Origin: Pseudaeromonas sharmana
GTDB lineage: Bacteria; Pseudomonadota; Gammaproteobacteria; Enterobacterales; Aeromonadaceae
Direction: 5' to 3'
DNA length: 64,000 nt
Assembly: GCF_042649925.1 (NCBI RefSeq)
Contig: NZ_JBHSAF010000007.1
Location: 233,319-297,318 of the forward strand
Part shown: in pieces, positions 16,966-26,664 of the stretch
Numbering within the stretch: position 1 is the stretch's first letter
How the letters are laid out: every line of letters starts with the position of its first letter
Program-made: the position numbers and the translations under genes
Notes under the pieces: generated by a model
What the model was told of the DNA's origin: nothing
The model's input: only the letters and a program-made list of their open reading frames with translations
The model's database searches: none

Positions 16966-18345
16966 TTACCCCGACAACCCGATGTCCGCATTGACTGCCG
17001 CGGGCTGGATCAGCACCTTCTTCTCCCAGCGCCGGCTCTTCCAACGCCAATACATGGCCAGCCCTCGGGTCCACTCATCGGCAGCCAGTGCCAGCCAGAT
17101 ACCGATCAGGCCCCAGCCCAGATGCAGTCCCAGATACCATCCCAGCGGGATCGCCAGCCCCCACATCGAGATCAGCGCCATCATCAGCGGGAACCGGGCA
17201 TCGCCGGTGGCCCGCAGCGAGTTGATGACCACGATATTAAAGGTACGCCCCGGTTCGAGGATCAGACTGATAAAAAACAGCTGGGTCGCCATGGCCACAA
17301 TCTCGGGATCGCTGCTGAACCAGCTCATCACCAGATGCCCGCCACCGAAGGCCATGGGCACCACGACGATGGTCGTGACCAGCAACCCCAGCTTGAGACT
17401 GTGCAGCAGTTGGCGATAGGCGGTCTCGAATTTACCGGCACCGACCAGATGCCCGATCAGAATTTCCGTCCCCAGGCCGATGGACAAGCCAAACAGCAGG
17501 ATGAACAGACAGATCTGGAAGAAGAACGATTGGGTCGCCAGCGCCTTATCCCCCATCAGGGCAACAAAGGAGGTGATGACCATGAACTGCAGCATCCAGG
17601 AGAGGTTCTCGCCGGCCGCCGGCAGACCGATGTGCATGATCTTGCCCAACACCTCACGTGGCCAGCGGAACAGCTGTGCCGGCACCAGACGGATGCCGGT
17701 ACGCTTCTGGATCAGCCACACCAGCAGCGCCAACGCAATAATGCGCCCGAACACTGTGCTCCAGGCGACCCCGGCCACCCCCAGCTTCGGCAGGCCAAAA
17801 TACCCGAATAACAACAGCGCATTGCCGATGAATGTGATGATGTTGGCGATCAGCGTGACATACATGGCATCCCGGGTGTGGCCGTGGGCACGCAGTGCCG
17901 CCGCCATACACAGCGCCGCCGCCTCCGGTACCAGACAGAACCCAATCACGGTCAGATAGATATGGCCATCGCGCATCAGGTTGTCGGGCATATTCATCAG
18001 TTGCAGCAAGCCATCGGCCCCCAGCAACACCACCAGCATGGTCAGGGTGCCCACCACAAGATTAAAGCCGATGGCGGTGTGCACCACCCGTCGTGCCATT
18101 CGCCGGTCACCGGCGCCGAGATATTGCGCGATCACCACGCTGGAACCAATACCGATGAAATTAAACAGGGTGATGCACAGATCGAGGATCTGGTTGCCGA
18201 CCGCCAACGCCGCCACCGACTGATAGGAGACGCGTCCGACCATAAAAGTATTCAGCGCCCCGGTCAGGAAGTGGAAGGCGATGTCGATGAACAGTGGCCA
18301 GGTCAGCTGAAACAGTGATCTGGGTTGACCAGGGGTATGAGACAT
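16966..18345 (-). CDS. MATE-family multidrug/cation efflux protein
   Basis: 459 aa with 12 hydrophobic segments and MATE-type repeats (GALNTFMVGRVSYQSVAALAVGNQI; ADLMGDK-like FVALMGDKALATQSFFFQICLF; LEPGRTFNIVVINSLRATGDARFPL). The ATG at 18345 is chosen with GAGG upstream; an earlier in-frame start adds 8 residues. It lies 111 nt downstream of fhuF on the same strand. MATE-type exporters can occur with siderophore genes, but the substrate cannot be read from sequence. Confidence 0.88.
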   Translation of the reverse strand: MSHTPGQPRSLFQLTWPLFIDIAFHFLTGALNTFMVGRVSYQSVAALAVGNQILDLCITLFNFIGIGSSVVIAQYLGAGDRRMARRVVHTAIGFNLVVGTLTMLVVLLGADGLLQLMNMPDNLMRDGHIYLTVIGFCLVPEAAALCMAAALRAHGHTRDAMYVTLIANIITFIGNALLLFGYFGLPKLGVAGVAWSTVFGRIIALALLVWLIQKRTGIRLVPAQLFRWPREVLGKIMHIGLPAAGENLSWMLQFMVITSFVALMGDKALATQSFFFQICLFILLFGLSIGLGTEILIGHLVGAGKFETAYRQLLHSLKLGLLVTTIVVVPMAFGGGHLVMSWFSSDPEIVAMATQLFFISLILEPGRTFNIVVINSLRATGDARFPLMMALISMWGLAIPLGWYLGLHLGWGLIGIWLALAADEWTRGLAMYWRWKSRRWEKKVLIQPAAVNADIGLSG

Positions 18346-18456
18346 GAAAACGGTACCTCGGAGCGGCAAAGACAGGCGGAAATACGCGCAGATTAGACGC
18401 CAATCACAGTTTCAATGCAATCGAACATCGGGTTGGAGTCGCGGGGTGGAACCCGG

Positions 18457-19248
18457 TTAGTCGTCACTGCGCCGGCGGGGTGGCGTGTGCAGAGAAGGAC
18501 AATAATGACACATCTCCAGCCCAGGCAGGTGATAACGCTGGCAACAGACACGGCGCACTGGCTTGGCCGGCGAACCGCGAAAACGCATGGCCTGATACAG
18601 GGGATTGCGGCCCGCCGGCATCGACGGCCAGGTGGCATCATCACAGCAGGCTTGCGCCTGTTGCAGGCGAAGTCGGGCGCTCTCCTGCTCGGCTGGCGGC
18701 AGCGCCGCAATCAGGGAGGCCAGATGATCCGAATGTACCCACCACTGCCAGTAACTGCCCGCATTGCCCCACACCACCCGCGGGCGACAAGCCAACAGCT
18801 GGCACAAATCGTCGAGCCGGGGAGCCAGCACCTGCTCGACCAAGTCCCGCGGAGTGACGGCAGACGTCATCAGCGGTGAGGGACAGGGCAGATCGGCCAG
18901 CGTCAGCGCAGGACGTCCCTCCTCGTCTTGCACCACTTGCAACGCGGCCAGCGGCAGAGCACGGTCAAACAGGATATAGATAGCCAGCCATGGCATCAGC
19001 AGACGAAAACACAAGGGGCGCGACCACTCCGAAACCAGTGCCTCCTGCTGGGGCGCTGGCCAGAGGGCCGGCTCGCCGAGCCCGGGCTGACACAGACGAG
19101 CATAGGTGGTGAGCCAGTCGCCCCCATAAGCACGCAAGTCAGCCAGTGGCCAGCCGGCACGATCCAGTACCCAGCCGCTGCGATAGGCATCGAGGCCCGG
19201 CAGCGTCCAGAGACGCTGCAACAGGGCGTGGGTACCGTTCGTCTGCAT
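18457..19248 (-). CDS. fhuF: FhuF-like ferric siderophore reductase, 2Fe-2S
   Basis: 263 aa. The C-terminus holds the FhuF signature C235-C236-x10-C247-x2-C250 (RRVCCQRYHLPGLEMCHYC), which binds an unusual [2Fe-2S] cluster. Known relatives reduce ferric hydroxamate siderophores in the cytoplasm. ATG 19248 starts 4 nt after the receptor stop codon, so it is translationally coupled to the TonB receptor and should share its Fur control. Confidence 0.87.
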   Translation of the reverse strand: MQTNGTHALLQRLWTLPGLDAYRSGWVLDRAGWPLADLRAYGGDWLTTYARLCQPGLGEPALWPAPQQEALVSEWSRPLCFRLLMPWLAIYILFDRALPLAALQVVQDEEGRPALTLADLPCPSPLMTSAVTPRDLVEQVLAPRLDDLCQLLACRPRVVWGNAGSYWQWWVHSDHLASLIAALPPAEQESARLRLQQAQACCDDATWPSMPAGRNPLYQAMRFRGSPAKPVRRVCCQRYHLPGLEMCHYCPSLHTPPRRRSDD

Positions 19249-19252
19249 CGCG

Positions 19253-21385
19253 TTAGAACTTCCAGCCAGTGGAAAGATTGAACGAACGCGGTGCACCATA
19301 GTAGCCCTGATCCCAATACAGACTGGTCAGGTACTTCTCGTCAGTCACGTTGTAGGCATTCAACGCCGCATACCATTGGCGGTTGAACTCATAACGCGCC
19401 ATCAGATCCAGCAGCGCATAACTGCTTTGACGGGTGTAGGTGCCGGCGCCATTCAGGCGGTAGATATCATCCTGCCAGTTCAGGCTGGCACCGAGTCGCC
19501 ACTGCTGCAGCTGATAGCTGGTCGACAGCTTGAACACCTGCTTCGGTGTGTAGGTATTGGTGGTTTTGCCATCCGCATCCTCGATGCGCAGACGGGTATA
19601 CCCCCCTGCCAGCTGCCAATCTTCCAGCACCTGGCCTGACACCTCCAGCTCATAGCCACGGCTACGAATGCCATCACGTTCGACATAGTAGGTCTCGGTG
19701 CTGCCAGGAATGGTGCCGGCCGCTTCGGCCACGTTATTCTGCTTGCTTTCGAACAACGCCAGGCTGGTATTCAGCTGACCGTCATAGAACTCGCCCTTGA
19801 GGCCAGCCTCATAGCTGGCGCCGTCGATCGGGCCGAGACGGTCACGGTTGATATCAAACTTGGCCTGCGGCGCGAAAATGGTGGTATAGCTGGCGTAAGT
19901 CGACAGATTGTCGGTCAGGTCATACACGATGCCCGTGTAAGGAACCCACTCTCCGGTCGCCGCCGAATCCTTGGTGGTGCCATAACTGCTGCCTTCGCTG
20001 TGCCAGCTGGCATAACGTGTACCGGCGATCCAGGCGAGATCATCCCGCAGCGTGAAGCGAGTCGCGAGGTACAACGCATTCTCGGTGTCACGCCATTCAC
20101 TGCCGTTCGGATAGAGATCAAAGGCCGGTTGCGGATAGTTCCCGGTCCACTCCTCCAGCGAAGGCAAAGCGGTGCCGATATCGTTGCTGTAAAGCGACAG
20201 CTCGTTCACCTTGGAGCGTGACAGCGTGCTGCCGACCACCAGCTGGTGGGTGCGGCCCGCCAGCTGGAACGGGCCACTGGCATTCAGATCGACGATGTGT
20301 TGCTTGCGCTGCATCTGATACAGCCCGGGGTAGCTGAGCAAGCCGGCGCCGGTCTGCTTGTCCGGGGTACCATAGACGTAGAACAGCCTGGAGTCCTGCT
20401 TGGTCTCGATAAAGGTGTACACACCTTTCGCTTGCCAGCCATTCGCCAGTTGCTGGCTCAGCTCGACGAACAGGTTGTGGTTGTCCACGTTCCAGAAAGA
20501 CCAGTCGCTGGACGTACTGGTCGACACGTCATAGTCAGTCTGGCTGCCATCGGTGTAATACAGTGGTAGCGCGCCCCACATCGGGCTGTCACTGTCATTC
20601 TTCTGCAGCGAATAGCCGATCGTCAGCAGGGTGCTGTCGGTCAGATCGCCTTCGACGACTCCGTACGCCACGCTGCGATCGCTGGCATATCGATCCAGGT
20701 AGGAGTGTTTGTCCTGCTGCACCAGCACCATACGTCCACGCACACGTCCGGAATCGGTCAGTGCGCCGGAGGCATCACCCTCTGCGCGATAGGTATCCCA
20801 AGAGCCGGCGCCCGCTTTGAGACTGGCCTGGAAGTCACGGGTTGGTCGTTTGCGCACCATGTTGACGGTGGCTGATGGGTTGCCGGTTCCGGTCATCAGG
20901 CCGCTGGCCCCCTTGAGCACCTCCACGCGATCATAGAGCGCGGTATCCAGATCGCCATTGACGTTGCCATTGGCCATCGGCAGCCCCAGGCCATCCACCT
21001 GGAAGTTAGTGATATCAAAGCCGCGAGCGGTGTAGTAACTGCGATCGGTCTCGATACGTTCCACCTGAACGCCGACGGTGCCGTTCAGCACGTCATTGAT
21101 GGAGTTCTGGTTGAAGTCGTCCATCTTCTGCCGTGTGACGACCGTGACCGACTGTGGTGTCTCGCGCGGCGTCAATGCCAGCTTGGTAGCCGTACGCGAG
21201 GCCGGAGCGGTATAGGAATCACTGCCTTCGGTGTTTTCCTGCTCCTGCTGAGCCGTGACATCTACGGTCGGCAACGTGGTCTCGGCAACTGCCGCGGCAC
21301 TCAGCAGCATGGATGGACACAGCAGAAACAGACGAACTGAACGAGCCAGGGGGTGCAAAGCCAGAGGTGACGCAGCGCGCGACAT
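19253..21385 (-). CDS. TonB-dependent ferric siderophore receptor (FhuE/FpvA-like)
   Basis: 710 aa. It has a signal peptide ending near AVAE, a TonB box-like TLPTVDVTAQ, a plug domain (LTPRETPQSVTVVTRQKMDD; VLKGASGLMTGTGNPSATVNMVRKRPT) and a 22-strand barrel ending in the C-terminal aromatic GWKF. The plug text matches the FhuE/PupA/FpvA group that takes up hydroxamate-type siderophores. I prefer ATG 21385 over 21391 because AAGGA is 6 nt upstream of it. A Fur box lies 82 nt upstream. Confidence 0.92.
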   Translation of the reverse strand: MSRAASPLALHPLARSVRLFLLCPSMLLSAAAVAETTLPTVDVTAQQEQENTEGSDSYTAPASRTATKLALTPRETPQSVTVVTRQKMDDFNQNSINDVLNGTVGVQVERIETDRSYYTARGFDITNFQVDGLGLPMANGNVNGDLDTALYDRVEVLKGASGLMTGTGNPSATVNMVRKRPTRDFQASLKAGAGSWDTYRAEGDASGALTDSGRVRGRMVLVQQDKHSYLDRYASDRSVAYGVVEGDLTDSTLLTIGYSLQKNDSDSPMWGALPLYYTDGSQTDYDVSTSTSSDWSFWNVDNHNLFVELSQQLANGWQAKGVYTFIETKQDSRLFYVYGTPDKQTGAGLLSYPGLYQMQRKQHIVDLNASGPFQLAGRTHQLVVGSTLSRSKVNELSLYSNDIGTALPSLEEWTGNYPQPAFDLYPNGSEWRDTENALYLATRFTLRDDLAWIAGTRYASWHSEGSSYGTTKDSAATGEWVPYTGIVYDLTDNLSTYASYTTIFAPQAKFDINRDRLGPIDGASYEAGLKGEFYDGQLNTSLALFESKQNNVAEAAGTIPGSTETYYVERDGIRSRGYELEVSGQVLEDWQLAGGYTRLRIEDADGKTTNTYTPKQVFKLSTSYQLQQWRLGASLNWQDDIYRLNGAGTYTRQSSYALLDLMARYEFNRQWYAALNAYNVTDEKYLTSLYWDQGYYGAPRSFNLSTGWKF

Positions 21386-21466
21386 AACCATTCCTTACAG
21401 GGGTTGTGAGCATGAAAAACGGAATGGCGCAGTATATTTACAAATAGGAATCGCTATCAATAAAGA

Positions 21467-21481
21467 TGACAATAATTCTCA
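21467..21481 (-). promoter_or_regulatory. Fur box upstream of siderophore receptor operon
   Basis: TGACAATAATTCTCA matches the 7-1-7 Fur consensus TGATAATnATTATCA at 12 of 14 defined positions. It lies in AT-rich DNA 82 nt upstream of the receptor start, the expected place for iron repression of the receptor-fhuF(-MATE) unit. Confidence 0.75.
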
Positions 21482-21609
21482 ACTATTTTTTACGCATTCC
21501 CCCCCGCCGCCGTGAAAATAGACTCTAACGCAGCTTAATCCATGATATGTAAAAGGATTAATCCACAGCGAGCGCGAAATTCAGCCGGTTTGCGCTGGCT
21601 CGCCACCAT

Positions 21610-21634
21610 AAAAAAACCGCCTGGATAAGGCGGT
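21610..21634 (-). terminator. Rho-independent terminator of ilvC
   Basis: Read on the minus strand: ACCGCCT-TATCC-AGGCGGT followed by six to seven T. It lies 80 nt past the ilvC stop. The 21482-21712 stretch has nothing else coding. Confidence 0.9.
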
Positions 21635-21712
21635 CAAGTAACCCTTGTGGGGAGTGTAACGGACCGGCCCACCGCCGGCCCGCACAGGGAAGAAATTCGA
21701 TCAGGAATCGGC

Positions 21713-23197
21713 TTAGCCGCCGACGGCGATGCGCTTCATGTCCTTCATGTAGCCACGCAGCACCTTGCCGATCGCTTCGATCGGGTGGTTGCGGATGGCA
21801 TCGTTGGCCTGCACCAGGGCCACGTTGTCGACCCCGTTGGAGGTCTCCTGCAGCCCCTTGCCGATCACATCCAGGCCGACCTTCGGCATGATGTGGTCGC
21901 GCAGCAACGGCACAGCCGCGTTGGCGAACAGGTAGTTACCGTACTCGGCGGTGTCGGAGATCACCACGTTCATCTCGTACAGGCGCTTACGAGCGATGGT
22001 GTTGGCGATCAGCGGCAGTTCATGCAGTGATTCGTAATAGGCTGACTCTTCAATGATGCCGGAAGAGACCATGGTTTCGAACGCCAGTTCGACACCGGCC
22101 TTGACCATAGCGACCATCAGGATGCCGTGGTCGAAATACTCTTGCTCGCTGATGGTGCCGTTGAACACAGGTGCGTTTTCAAACGCGGTCTTGCCGGTCT
22201 CTTCGCGCCAGGTCAGCAGCTTGACGTCATCCGCCGCCCAGTCGGCCATCATGCCGCTGGAGAAGGCACCGCCGATGATGTCATCCATGTGCTTCTGGAA
22301 CAGCGGACGCAGCAGATCCTTCATCTCTTCTGCCAGCTCGAAAGCCTTCAGCTTGGCCGGATTGGTCAGACGATCCATCATGGTGGTGATGCCGCCCTGC
22401 TTCAGGGCCTCGGTGATGGTTTCCCAGCCGAACTGGATCAGCTTGCCAGCGTAGCCGGCATCGATGCCACCGGCGACCATCTTGTCGTAGCACAGGATGG
22501 AACCCGCTTGCAGCATGCCACACAGAATGGTTTGCTCGCCCATCAGGTCCGACTTCACTTCCGCGACGAACGAGGACTCCAGTACACCGGCACGGTGACC
22601 ACCGGTCGCGGCGGCCCACGCCTTGGCGATGGCCATGCCTTCACCACGCGGATCGTTTTCCGGGTGCACGGCGATCAGCGTCGGCACACCGAAACCACGC
22701 TTGTACTCTTCACGCACTTCGGTACCCGGGCACTTCGGCGCCACCATGACCACGGTCAGATCCTTACGCACTTGGGTGCCTTCCTCAACGATGTTGAAAC
22801 CGTGGGAGTAACCCAGTGCCGCGCCCTGCTTCATCAGCGGCATGACCGCCTTGACGACGCCGGTATGCTGCTTGTCCGGAGTCAGGTTGACCACCAGATC
22901 AGCGCCCGGGATCAGCTCTTCATAGGTGCCGACCTTGAAGCCGTTGGCGGTGGCTTGTTGCCAGGACTTGCGACGCTCGGCGATCGCCTCGGCACGCAGG
23001 GCATAGGCCACATCCAGACCGGAATCACGCATGTTCAGACCCTGGTTCAGACCTTGAGCACCACAACCGACGATGACGACCTTCTTGCCCTTGAGGAAAT
23101 CGCAACCGGAGGCGAATTCGTCACGGTTCATGAAACGGCATTTGCCCAGTTGGGCCAGCTGCTGACGCAGGTTCAGGGTATTGAAATAGTTGGACAT
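21713..23197 (-). CDS. ilvC: Ketol-acid reductoisomerase (class II)
   Basis: 494 aa, the long class II form as in E. coli (491 aa). The N-terminus SNYFNTLNLRQQLAQLGKCRFM is family-typical, followed by the NADPH motif VVIVGCGAQGLNQGLNMRDSG (about residues 38-58) and two all-helical knotted domains with the Mg-binding acidic residues (ESSFVAEVKSDLMGEQTILCGMLQAG). It reduces and isomerises acetolactate for Val/Leu/Ile synthesis. The start at 23197 has GGAG upstream. It is divergent from ilvY, its usual activator. Confidence 0.97.
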   Translation of the reverse strand: MSNYFNTLNLRQQLAQLGKCRFMNRDEFASGCDFLKGKKVVIVGCGAQGLNQGLNMRDSGLDVAYALRAEAIAERRKSWQQATANGFKVGTYEELIPGADLVVNLTPDKQHTGVVKAVMPLMKQGAALGYSHGFNIVEEGTQVRKDLTVVMVAPKCPGTEVREEYKRGFGVPTLIAVHPENDPRGEGMAIAKAWAAATGGHRAGVLESSFVAEVKSDLMGEQTILCGMLQAGSILCYDKMVAGGIDAGYAGKLIQFGWETITEALKQGGITTMMDRLTNPAKLKAFELAEEMKDLLRPLFQKHMDDIIGGAFSSGMMADWAADDVKLLTWREETGKTAFENAPVFNGTISEQEYFDHGILMVAMVKAGVELAFETMVSSGIIEESAYYESLHELPLIANTIARKRLYEMNVVISDTAEYGNYLFANAAVPLLRDHIMPKVGLDVIGKGLQETSNGVDNVALVQANDAIRNHPIEAIGKVLRGYMKDMKRIAVGG

Positions 23198-23269
23198 GGG
23201 TGACTCCATTTAAGACGGTAAATTCCTTGTGTCCCGGATGGGACAACGACTGAAGCACTATAGCCGACA

Positions 23270-23308
23270 CATTTCATTGCCGGAAATGATATATTCGGAA
23301 CAGAATAT
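23270..23308. promoter_or_regulatory. ilvY operator: Tandem IlvY operator-like inverted repeats
   Basis: Two dyads sit side by side in the ilvC-ilvY gap: CATTTC-N7-GAAATG at 23270-23288 and ATATTC-N6-GAATAT at 23291-23308. LysR-type regulators bind such paired dyads; in E. coli two tandem IlvY operators occupy the same gap. The assignment is by position and symmetry. Confidence 0.6.
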
Positions 23309-23367
23309 TGCATTTAGCGGAATGTGATTTTCCCCTCGCTGCCCGGTACATCATCACGGAGGATGCC

Positions 23368-24252
23368 ATGGAGTTGCGCAATCTGGAGTTGTTTTTGCAT
23401 TTGGCCGACAGCCTGCATTTTGCCCGCACCGCCGATGCGATGGCCGTCAGCCCCTCGACGCTCAGCCGGGCGATTCAGCGCCTGGAGCAGGAGGTCGGTT
23501 GCCCACTGTTTGAGCGCGACAATCGCACCGTCCAGCTGACCCCGGCCGGCGATCGATTGCGAGAATTCGGTCGTCATCTGCTCGATGACTGGCAAGCTTT
23601 GCGTCACGAGCTGCGCCACGTCGGCGAACCGCTGCAGGGGCGACTGCGCGTCTACTGCTCTGTCACCGCCAGCTACTTCCTGCTGCCAGACATACTGGGG
23701 CGTTTTCGGGCGCGTTATCCGCAGCTGGAGATCAAACTCGAGACCGGCGATCCAGCCCTGGCTGTCGACAAGGTGCTCTCCGACGAGGCCGAACTCGGCA
23801 TCGCCGCCCGCCCCGATGCCCTGCCGGGCAAGCTGCACTTCATCTCGCTGCAGCGGGTGCCGCTGGTGTTTATCGCGCCAAAATCCACCAGCCCGGTGAC
23901 GCGCTGGTTGCAAAATGAAGAACCGGACTGGGAACGGTTGCCGCTGATCCTCTCCGAGCAAGGGTTGGCGCGTAAACGCTGCGACCAGTGGTTACGCAAC
24001 CGGGGCATCAGCCCGAACCTGTATGCCGAAGTCGCCGGTAACGAGGCGATTGTCAGCATGGTGGCGCTCGGCTGCGGCGTCGGCGTAGTGCCGGAGGCGG
24101 TGATCGACCACAGCCCGATGGGTGACAAGGTGCGGATTTTAGAGGTGCGACCAGCGCTGAAGCCATTCGATGTTGGCCTCTGCGTACAGAAACGGCGGCT
24201 CGATGAACCGATGATCCGCGCCTTCTGGGAGACGGCACAGCAACGCAACTAA
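23368..24252 (+). CDS. ilvY: LysR-type activator of ilvC
   Basis: 294 aa. The N-terminal HTH (MELRNLELFLHLADSLHFARTADAMAVSPSTLSRAIQRLEQEVGCPLFERDNR) is characteristic of IlvY, followed by a periplasmic-binding-like effector domain. In E. coli it activates ilvC in response to acetolactate or acetohydroxybutyrate. GGAGG precedes ATG 23368; upstream in-frame codons overlap the operator and are not used. Confidence 0.93.
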   Translation: MELRNLELFLHLADSLHFARTADAMAVSPSTLSRAIQRLEQEVGCPLFERDNRTVQLTPAGDRLREFGRHLLDDWQALRHELRHVGEPLQGRLRVYCSVTASYFLLPDILGRFRARYPQLEIKLETGDPALAVDKVLSDEAELGIAARPDALPGKLHFISLQRVPLVFIAPKSTSPVTRWLQNEEPDWERLPLILSEQGLARKRCDQWLRNRGISPNLYAEVAGNEAIVSMVALGCGVGVVPEAVIDHSPMGDKVRILEVRPALKPFDVGLCVQKRRLDEPMIRAFWETAQQRN

Positions 24253-24340
24253 TCCGACCTTTCTTGTCAGACATCTTAAGGGCAGTTTAAGGTTGGCAGG
24301 CTACACTGTGAAAGTTTGTCAAACCAGGAGTGAGAGTCCC

Positions 24341-24736
24341 ATGAACAAGATTGCGTCTATCTGCTGCACCCTGTTGTTCTCCGCCAGCATGGCCGTTCCG
24401 CTGCTGGCTCACGCCTCAGTCGAGGCGGACATGAAGGCGATGTCAAAAGCGCTGCGGTCCGCCAGTACCGCCACCGATGCCGCGACGATGCAAAGCAGCC
24501 TCGCCGCGCTGAAAGAGGCGACACTGAAGGCCAAATCCGACGTGCCGGATGGCATGAAGGATCAAGCTGCAGACAGCCCGGCTCGCAAAACCTACACCGA
24601 AGGGCTGGATAGCGTTCTTCAGCAGGTCGATGCCGCCAAGGCGTTGATCGATGCCGGCAAACTTGACGAAGCCAAGGCCGCAATCAAGGCCATCAACGAC
24701 ACCAAGAAGAGCTATCACCAGAAACTCGGTGTCTGA
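24341..24736 (+). CDS. cybC: Soluble cytochrome b562 family protein
   Basis: 131 aa with a Sec signal peptide (MNKIASICCTLLFSASMAVPLLAHA) and a mature four-helix bundle. Probable haem ligands are a Met near the mature N-terminus (EADMKAMSKAL) and the C-terminal His in KKSYHQKLGV, which aligns with His102 of E. coli b562. It acts in periplasmic electron transfer with unknown partners. AGGAG lies upstream of ATG 24341. Confidence 0.85.
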   Translation: MNKIASICCTLLFSASMAVPLLAHASVEADMKAMSKALRSASTATDAATMQSSLAALKEATLKAKSDVPDGMKDQAADSPARKTYTEGLDSVLQQVDAAKALIDAGKLDEAKAAIKAINDTKKSYHQKLGV

Positions 24737-24893
24737 CACTGAACAGTGGAGCCGCACTGGCTCCACTGCCACACCCCTCACAGTTTCATCAATTCGCGCG
24801 CCAGCGCTCCCCGGTCAGGCCCCTAACCGCACGCGAGCCATGTACAGTTAATGAAACCCTGTTCTTGCCTTCCGGTTTGCCTTCGAGGACGTT

Positions 24894-25721
24894 ATGACAC
24901 CGCTCACCAGCCTGTTTTGTCAGCCACAGCACCTGCCCAGCGTCCCTGAAGTGGTTCGTGAGCTGATGGACTCCTTCAATGAGCCCGACCCGGACCTGCT
25001 GAACATCGCCAACCAAATCAGCCGCGATCCGGTGATCACTGCCCGCCTGCTCGGCCTGGCGAATGCCGCGCGCTTCGGTGGTGGCCGGGTCATCACCTCG
25101 GTACGCGAAGCCTGCATCCGGCTGGGATTGGGTACGGTACGTAATTTGGTCCTCGCATGCGGCCTGACCCAGTCCGTTTCTGCCGTGCCAGGCATCCATC
25201 TGGGCCATTACTGGCATCAGGTGTTCACCGTCGCTGAACTGGCTAAGCGGCTGGCTCGCCAGGGTGGCGGGAATGGCGATTTGGCATTTACCACCGGCTT
25301 GCTGCATGCCCTCGGACAGCTGGTGCTGCACTTGGCGCTGCCGGCGGCGGCGTTACAAACGCTGCAGCAGGAAACGGTCCGCAGCGGCGACGTCGCCGCG
25401 CAGCGCCATCTGCTCGGCTATGACTATGCCCTGGTCGGCGCCGAACTGGCGCAGCGCTGGAAACTGCCTGCCCACCTGGTCGAGGCGATTCGCGATCACC
25501 TGCAACCGCTGGCGACCCAACCGGCCAACCAGGAAGCCTGCATCGTCCACCTGGCGCTGTGGCTCTCGTCGCTCACCGATGCCCTCCCGGATGATCCTGT
25601 CGAAAACTGGCCCGCGCCGGTGGCGATACAGTGCGGTGTGTCATGGCCGGATCTCGCTACGGTCTGGCAGCTATACCACCTCGATGGCCATGGTCTGGCT
25701 TCGCTGTTGAATGGCGGATAA
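24894..25721 (+). CDS. HDOD-domain protein (first of tandem pair)
   Basis: 275 aa HDOD domain: QHLPSVPEVVRELMDSFNEPDPDLLNIANQISRDPVITARLLGLANAARFGG, then a motif region TGLLHALGQLVLHLALP. HDOD proteins resemble HD phosphohydrolases but lack the metal site and act as signalling adaptors. It shares closely similar N-terminal text with the next gene, so a tandem duplication is likely. 98 nt separate the two. Confidence 0.88.
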   Translation: MTPLTSLFCQPQHLPSVPEVVRELMDSFNEPDPDLLNIANQISRDPVITARLLGLANAARFGGGRVITSVREACIRLGLGTVRNLVLACGLTQSVSAVPGIHLGHYWHQVFTVAELAKRLARQGGGNGDLAFTTGLLHALGQLVLHLALPAAALQTLQQETVRSGDVAAQRHLLGYDYALVGAELAQRWKLPAHLVEAIRDHLQPLATQPANQEACIVHLALWLSSLTDALPDDPVENWPAPVAIQCGVSWPDLATVWQLYHLDGHGLASLLNGG

Positions 25722-25819
25722 CCGTACAACGCGCAGGCAAAGCGGCAAAAAGCACCCATACTTGATTCGATGCAGACAGAATGCTGTTTTTATCGCGACC
25801 AACGCCGGGGAGCCAGACC

Positions 25820-26644
25820 ATGCCAACCATGCAAGACCTGCTAAACAAGCCACAACACTTGCCCAGCGTACCGGAAGTGGTACGCGAACTGATTCAGACC
25901 TTCAACCAGCCGGATCCCGATCTGCTACTGATCGCCGACAAGCTGTCGCGCGATCCCGTCATCTCCGCCAAGCTGCTGCGCCTGGCCAACTCAGCCCGCT
26001 TCGGGTGCAGCCGCCAGATCGCCACCGTCAAGGAGGCCGCGGTGCGGCTGGGGACGGACACAGTGCGCAACATGGTGCTGGCCTGCAGCCTGACCGGTTC
26101 GATCAAGACGGTCCCCGGCATCGACCTCAAATATTTCTGGGCCCAGGTCTTCGATGTCGCCGAACTGGCGAAGCGGCTGGCCCAGCTACAAGGCAAGAAG
26201 GGAGAGGAGGTGTTCACCTGTGCCTTGCTGCACGCACTGGGCCGGCTGATCATGCACCTTGGCCTGCCGGAGACCATGGTACAACGCATCTGCGATCTCG
26301 AGCCGCACAAGGGCCGGGCGGCGGCGGAGCAGATTACCGTCGGCTTCACCTATGCCGAACTCGGCGCCGAGCTGGCCAGACAGTGGAATTTTCCATCCAC
26401 CTTCTGTCACGCCATCGCCTGGCATTACAACCCGCTGAAAGCCGAGCCCTTTTCCGAGGAGGCCGCCCTGATCCATCTGGCAATCGCCCTATCAATCCTG
26501 CCTGAGACATTGCCAGATGACGCCCCGGACGACTGGCCGCACAAGGTCGCCGCACGGGTTGGCCTCGACTGGGCAAGCTGCCGGCGCTGTGCCGAGCAAC
26601 AACGGGAACTGGGCCACGGCTACGCCGCCCTGATTGCCGCCTGA
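25820..26644 (+). CDS. HDOD-domain protein (second of tandem pair)
   Basis: 274 aa paralogue of the preceding gene: QHLPSVPEVVRELIQTFNQPDPDLLLIADKLSRDPVISAKLLRLANSARFG, TCALLHALGRLIMHLGLP. ATG 25820 follows GGGGAG; the upstream frame is not conserved between the copies. Neither copy has an additional output domain. The paralogy is visible along the whole length with scattered changes, so the duplication is not recent. Confidence 0.88.
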   Translation: MPTMQDLLNKPQHLPSVPEVVRELIQTFNQPDPDLLLIADKLSRDPVISAKLLRLANSARFGCSRQIATVKEAAVRLGTDTVRNMVLACSLTGSIKTVPGIDLKYFWAQVFDVAELAKRLAQLQGKKGEEVFTCALLHALGRLIMHLGLPETMVQRICDLEPHKGRAAAEQITVGFTYAELGAELARQWNFPSTFCHAIAWHYNPLKAEPFSEEAALIHLAIALSILPETLPDDAPDDWPHKVAARVGLDWASCRRCAEQQRELGHGYAALIAA

Positions 26645-26664
26645 GTGACGGGCCAGCCACCGGC

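Noticed and set aside
22127..23203. 358-aa open frame antisense to ilvC
   Set aside because: ilvC is certain on the other strand, and the antisense translation has no recognisable domain.
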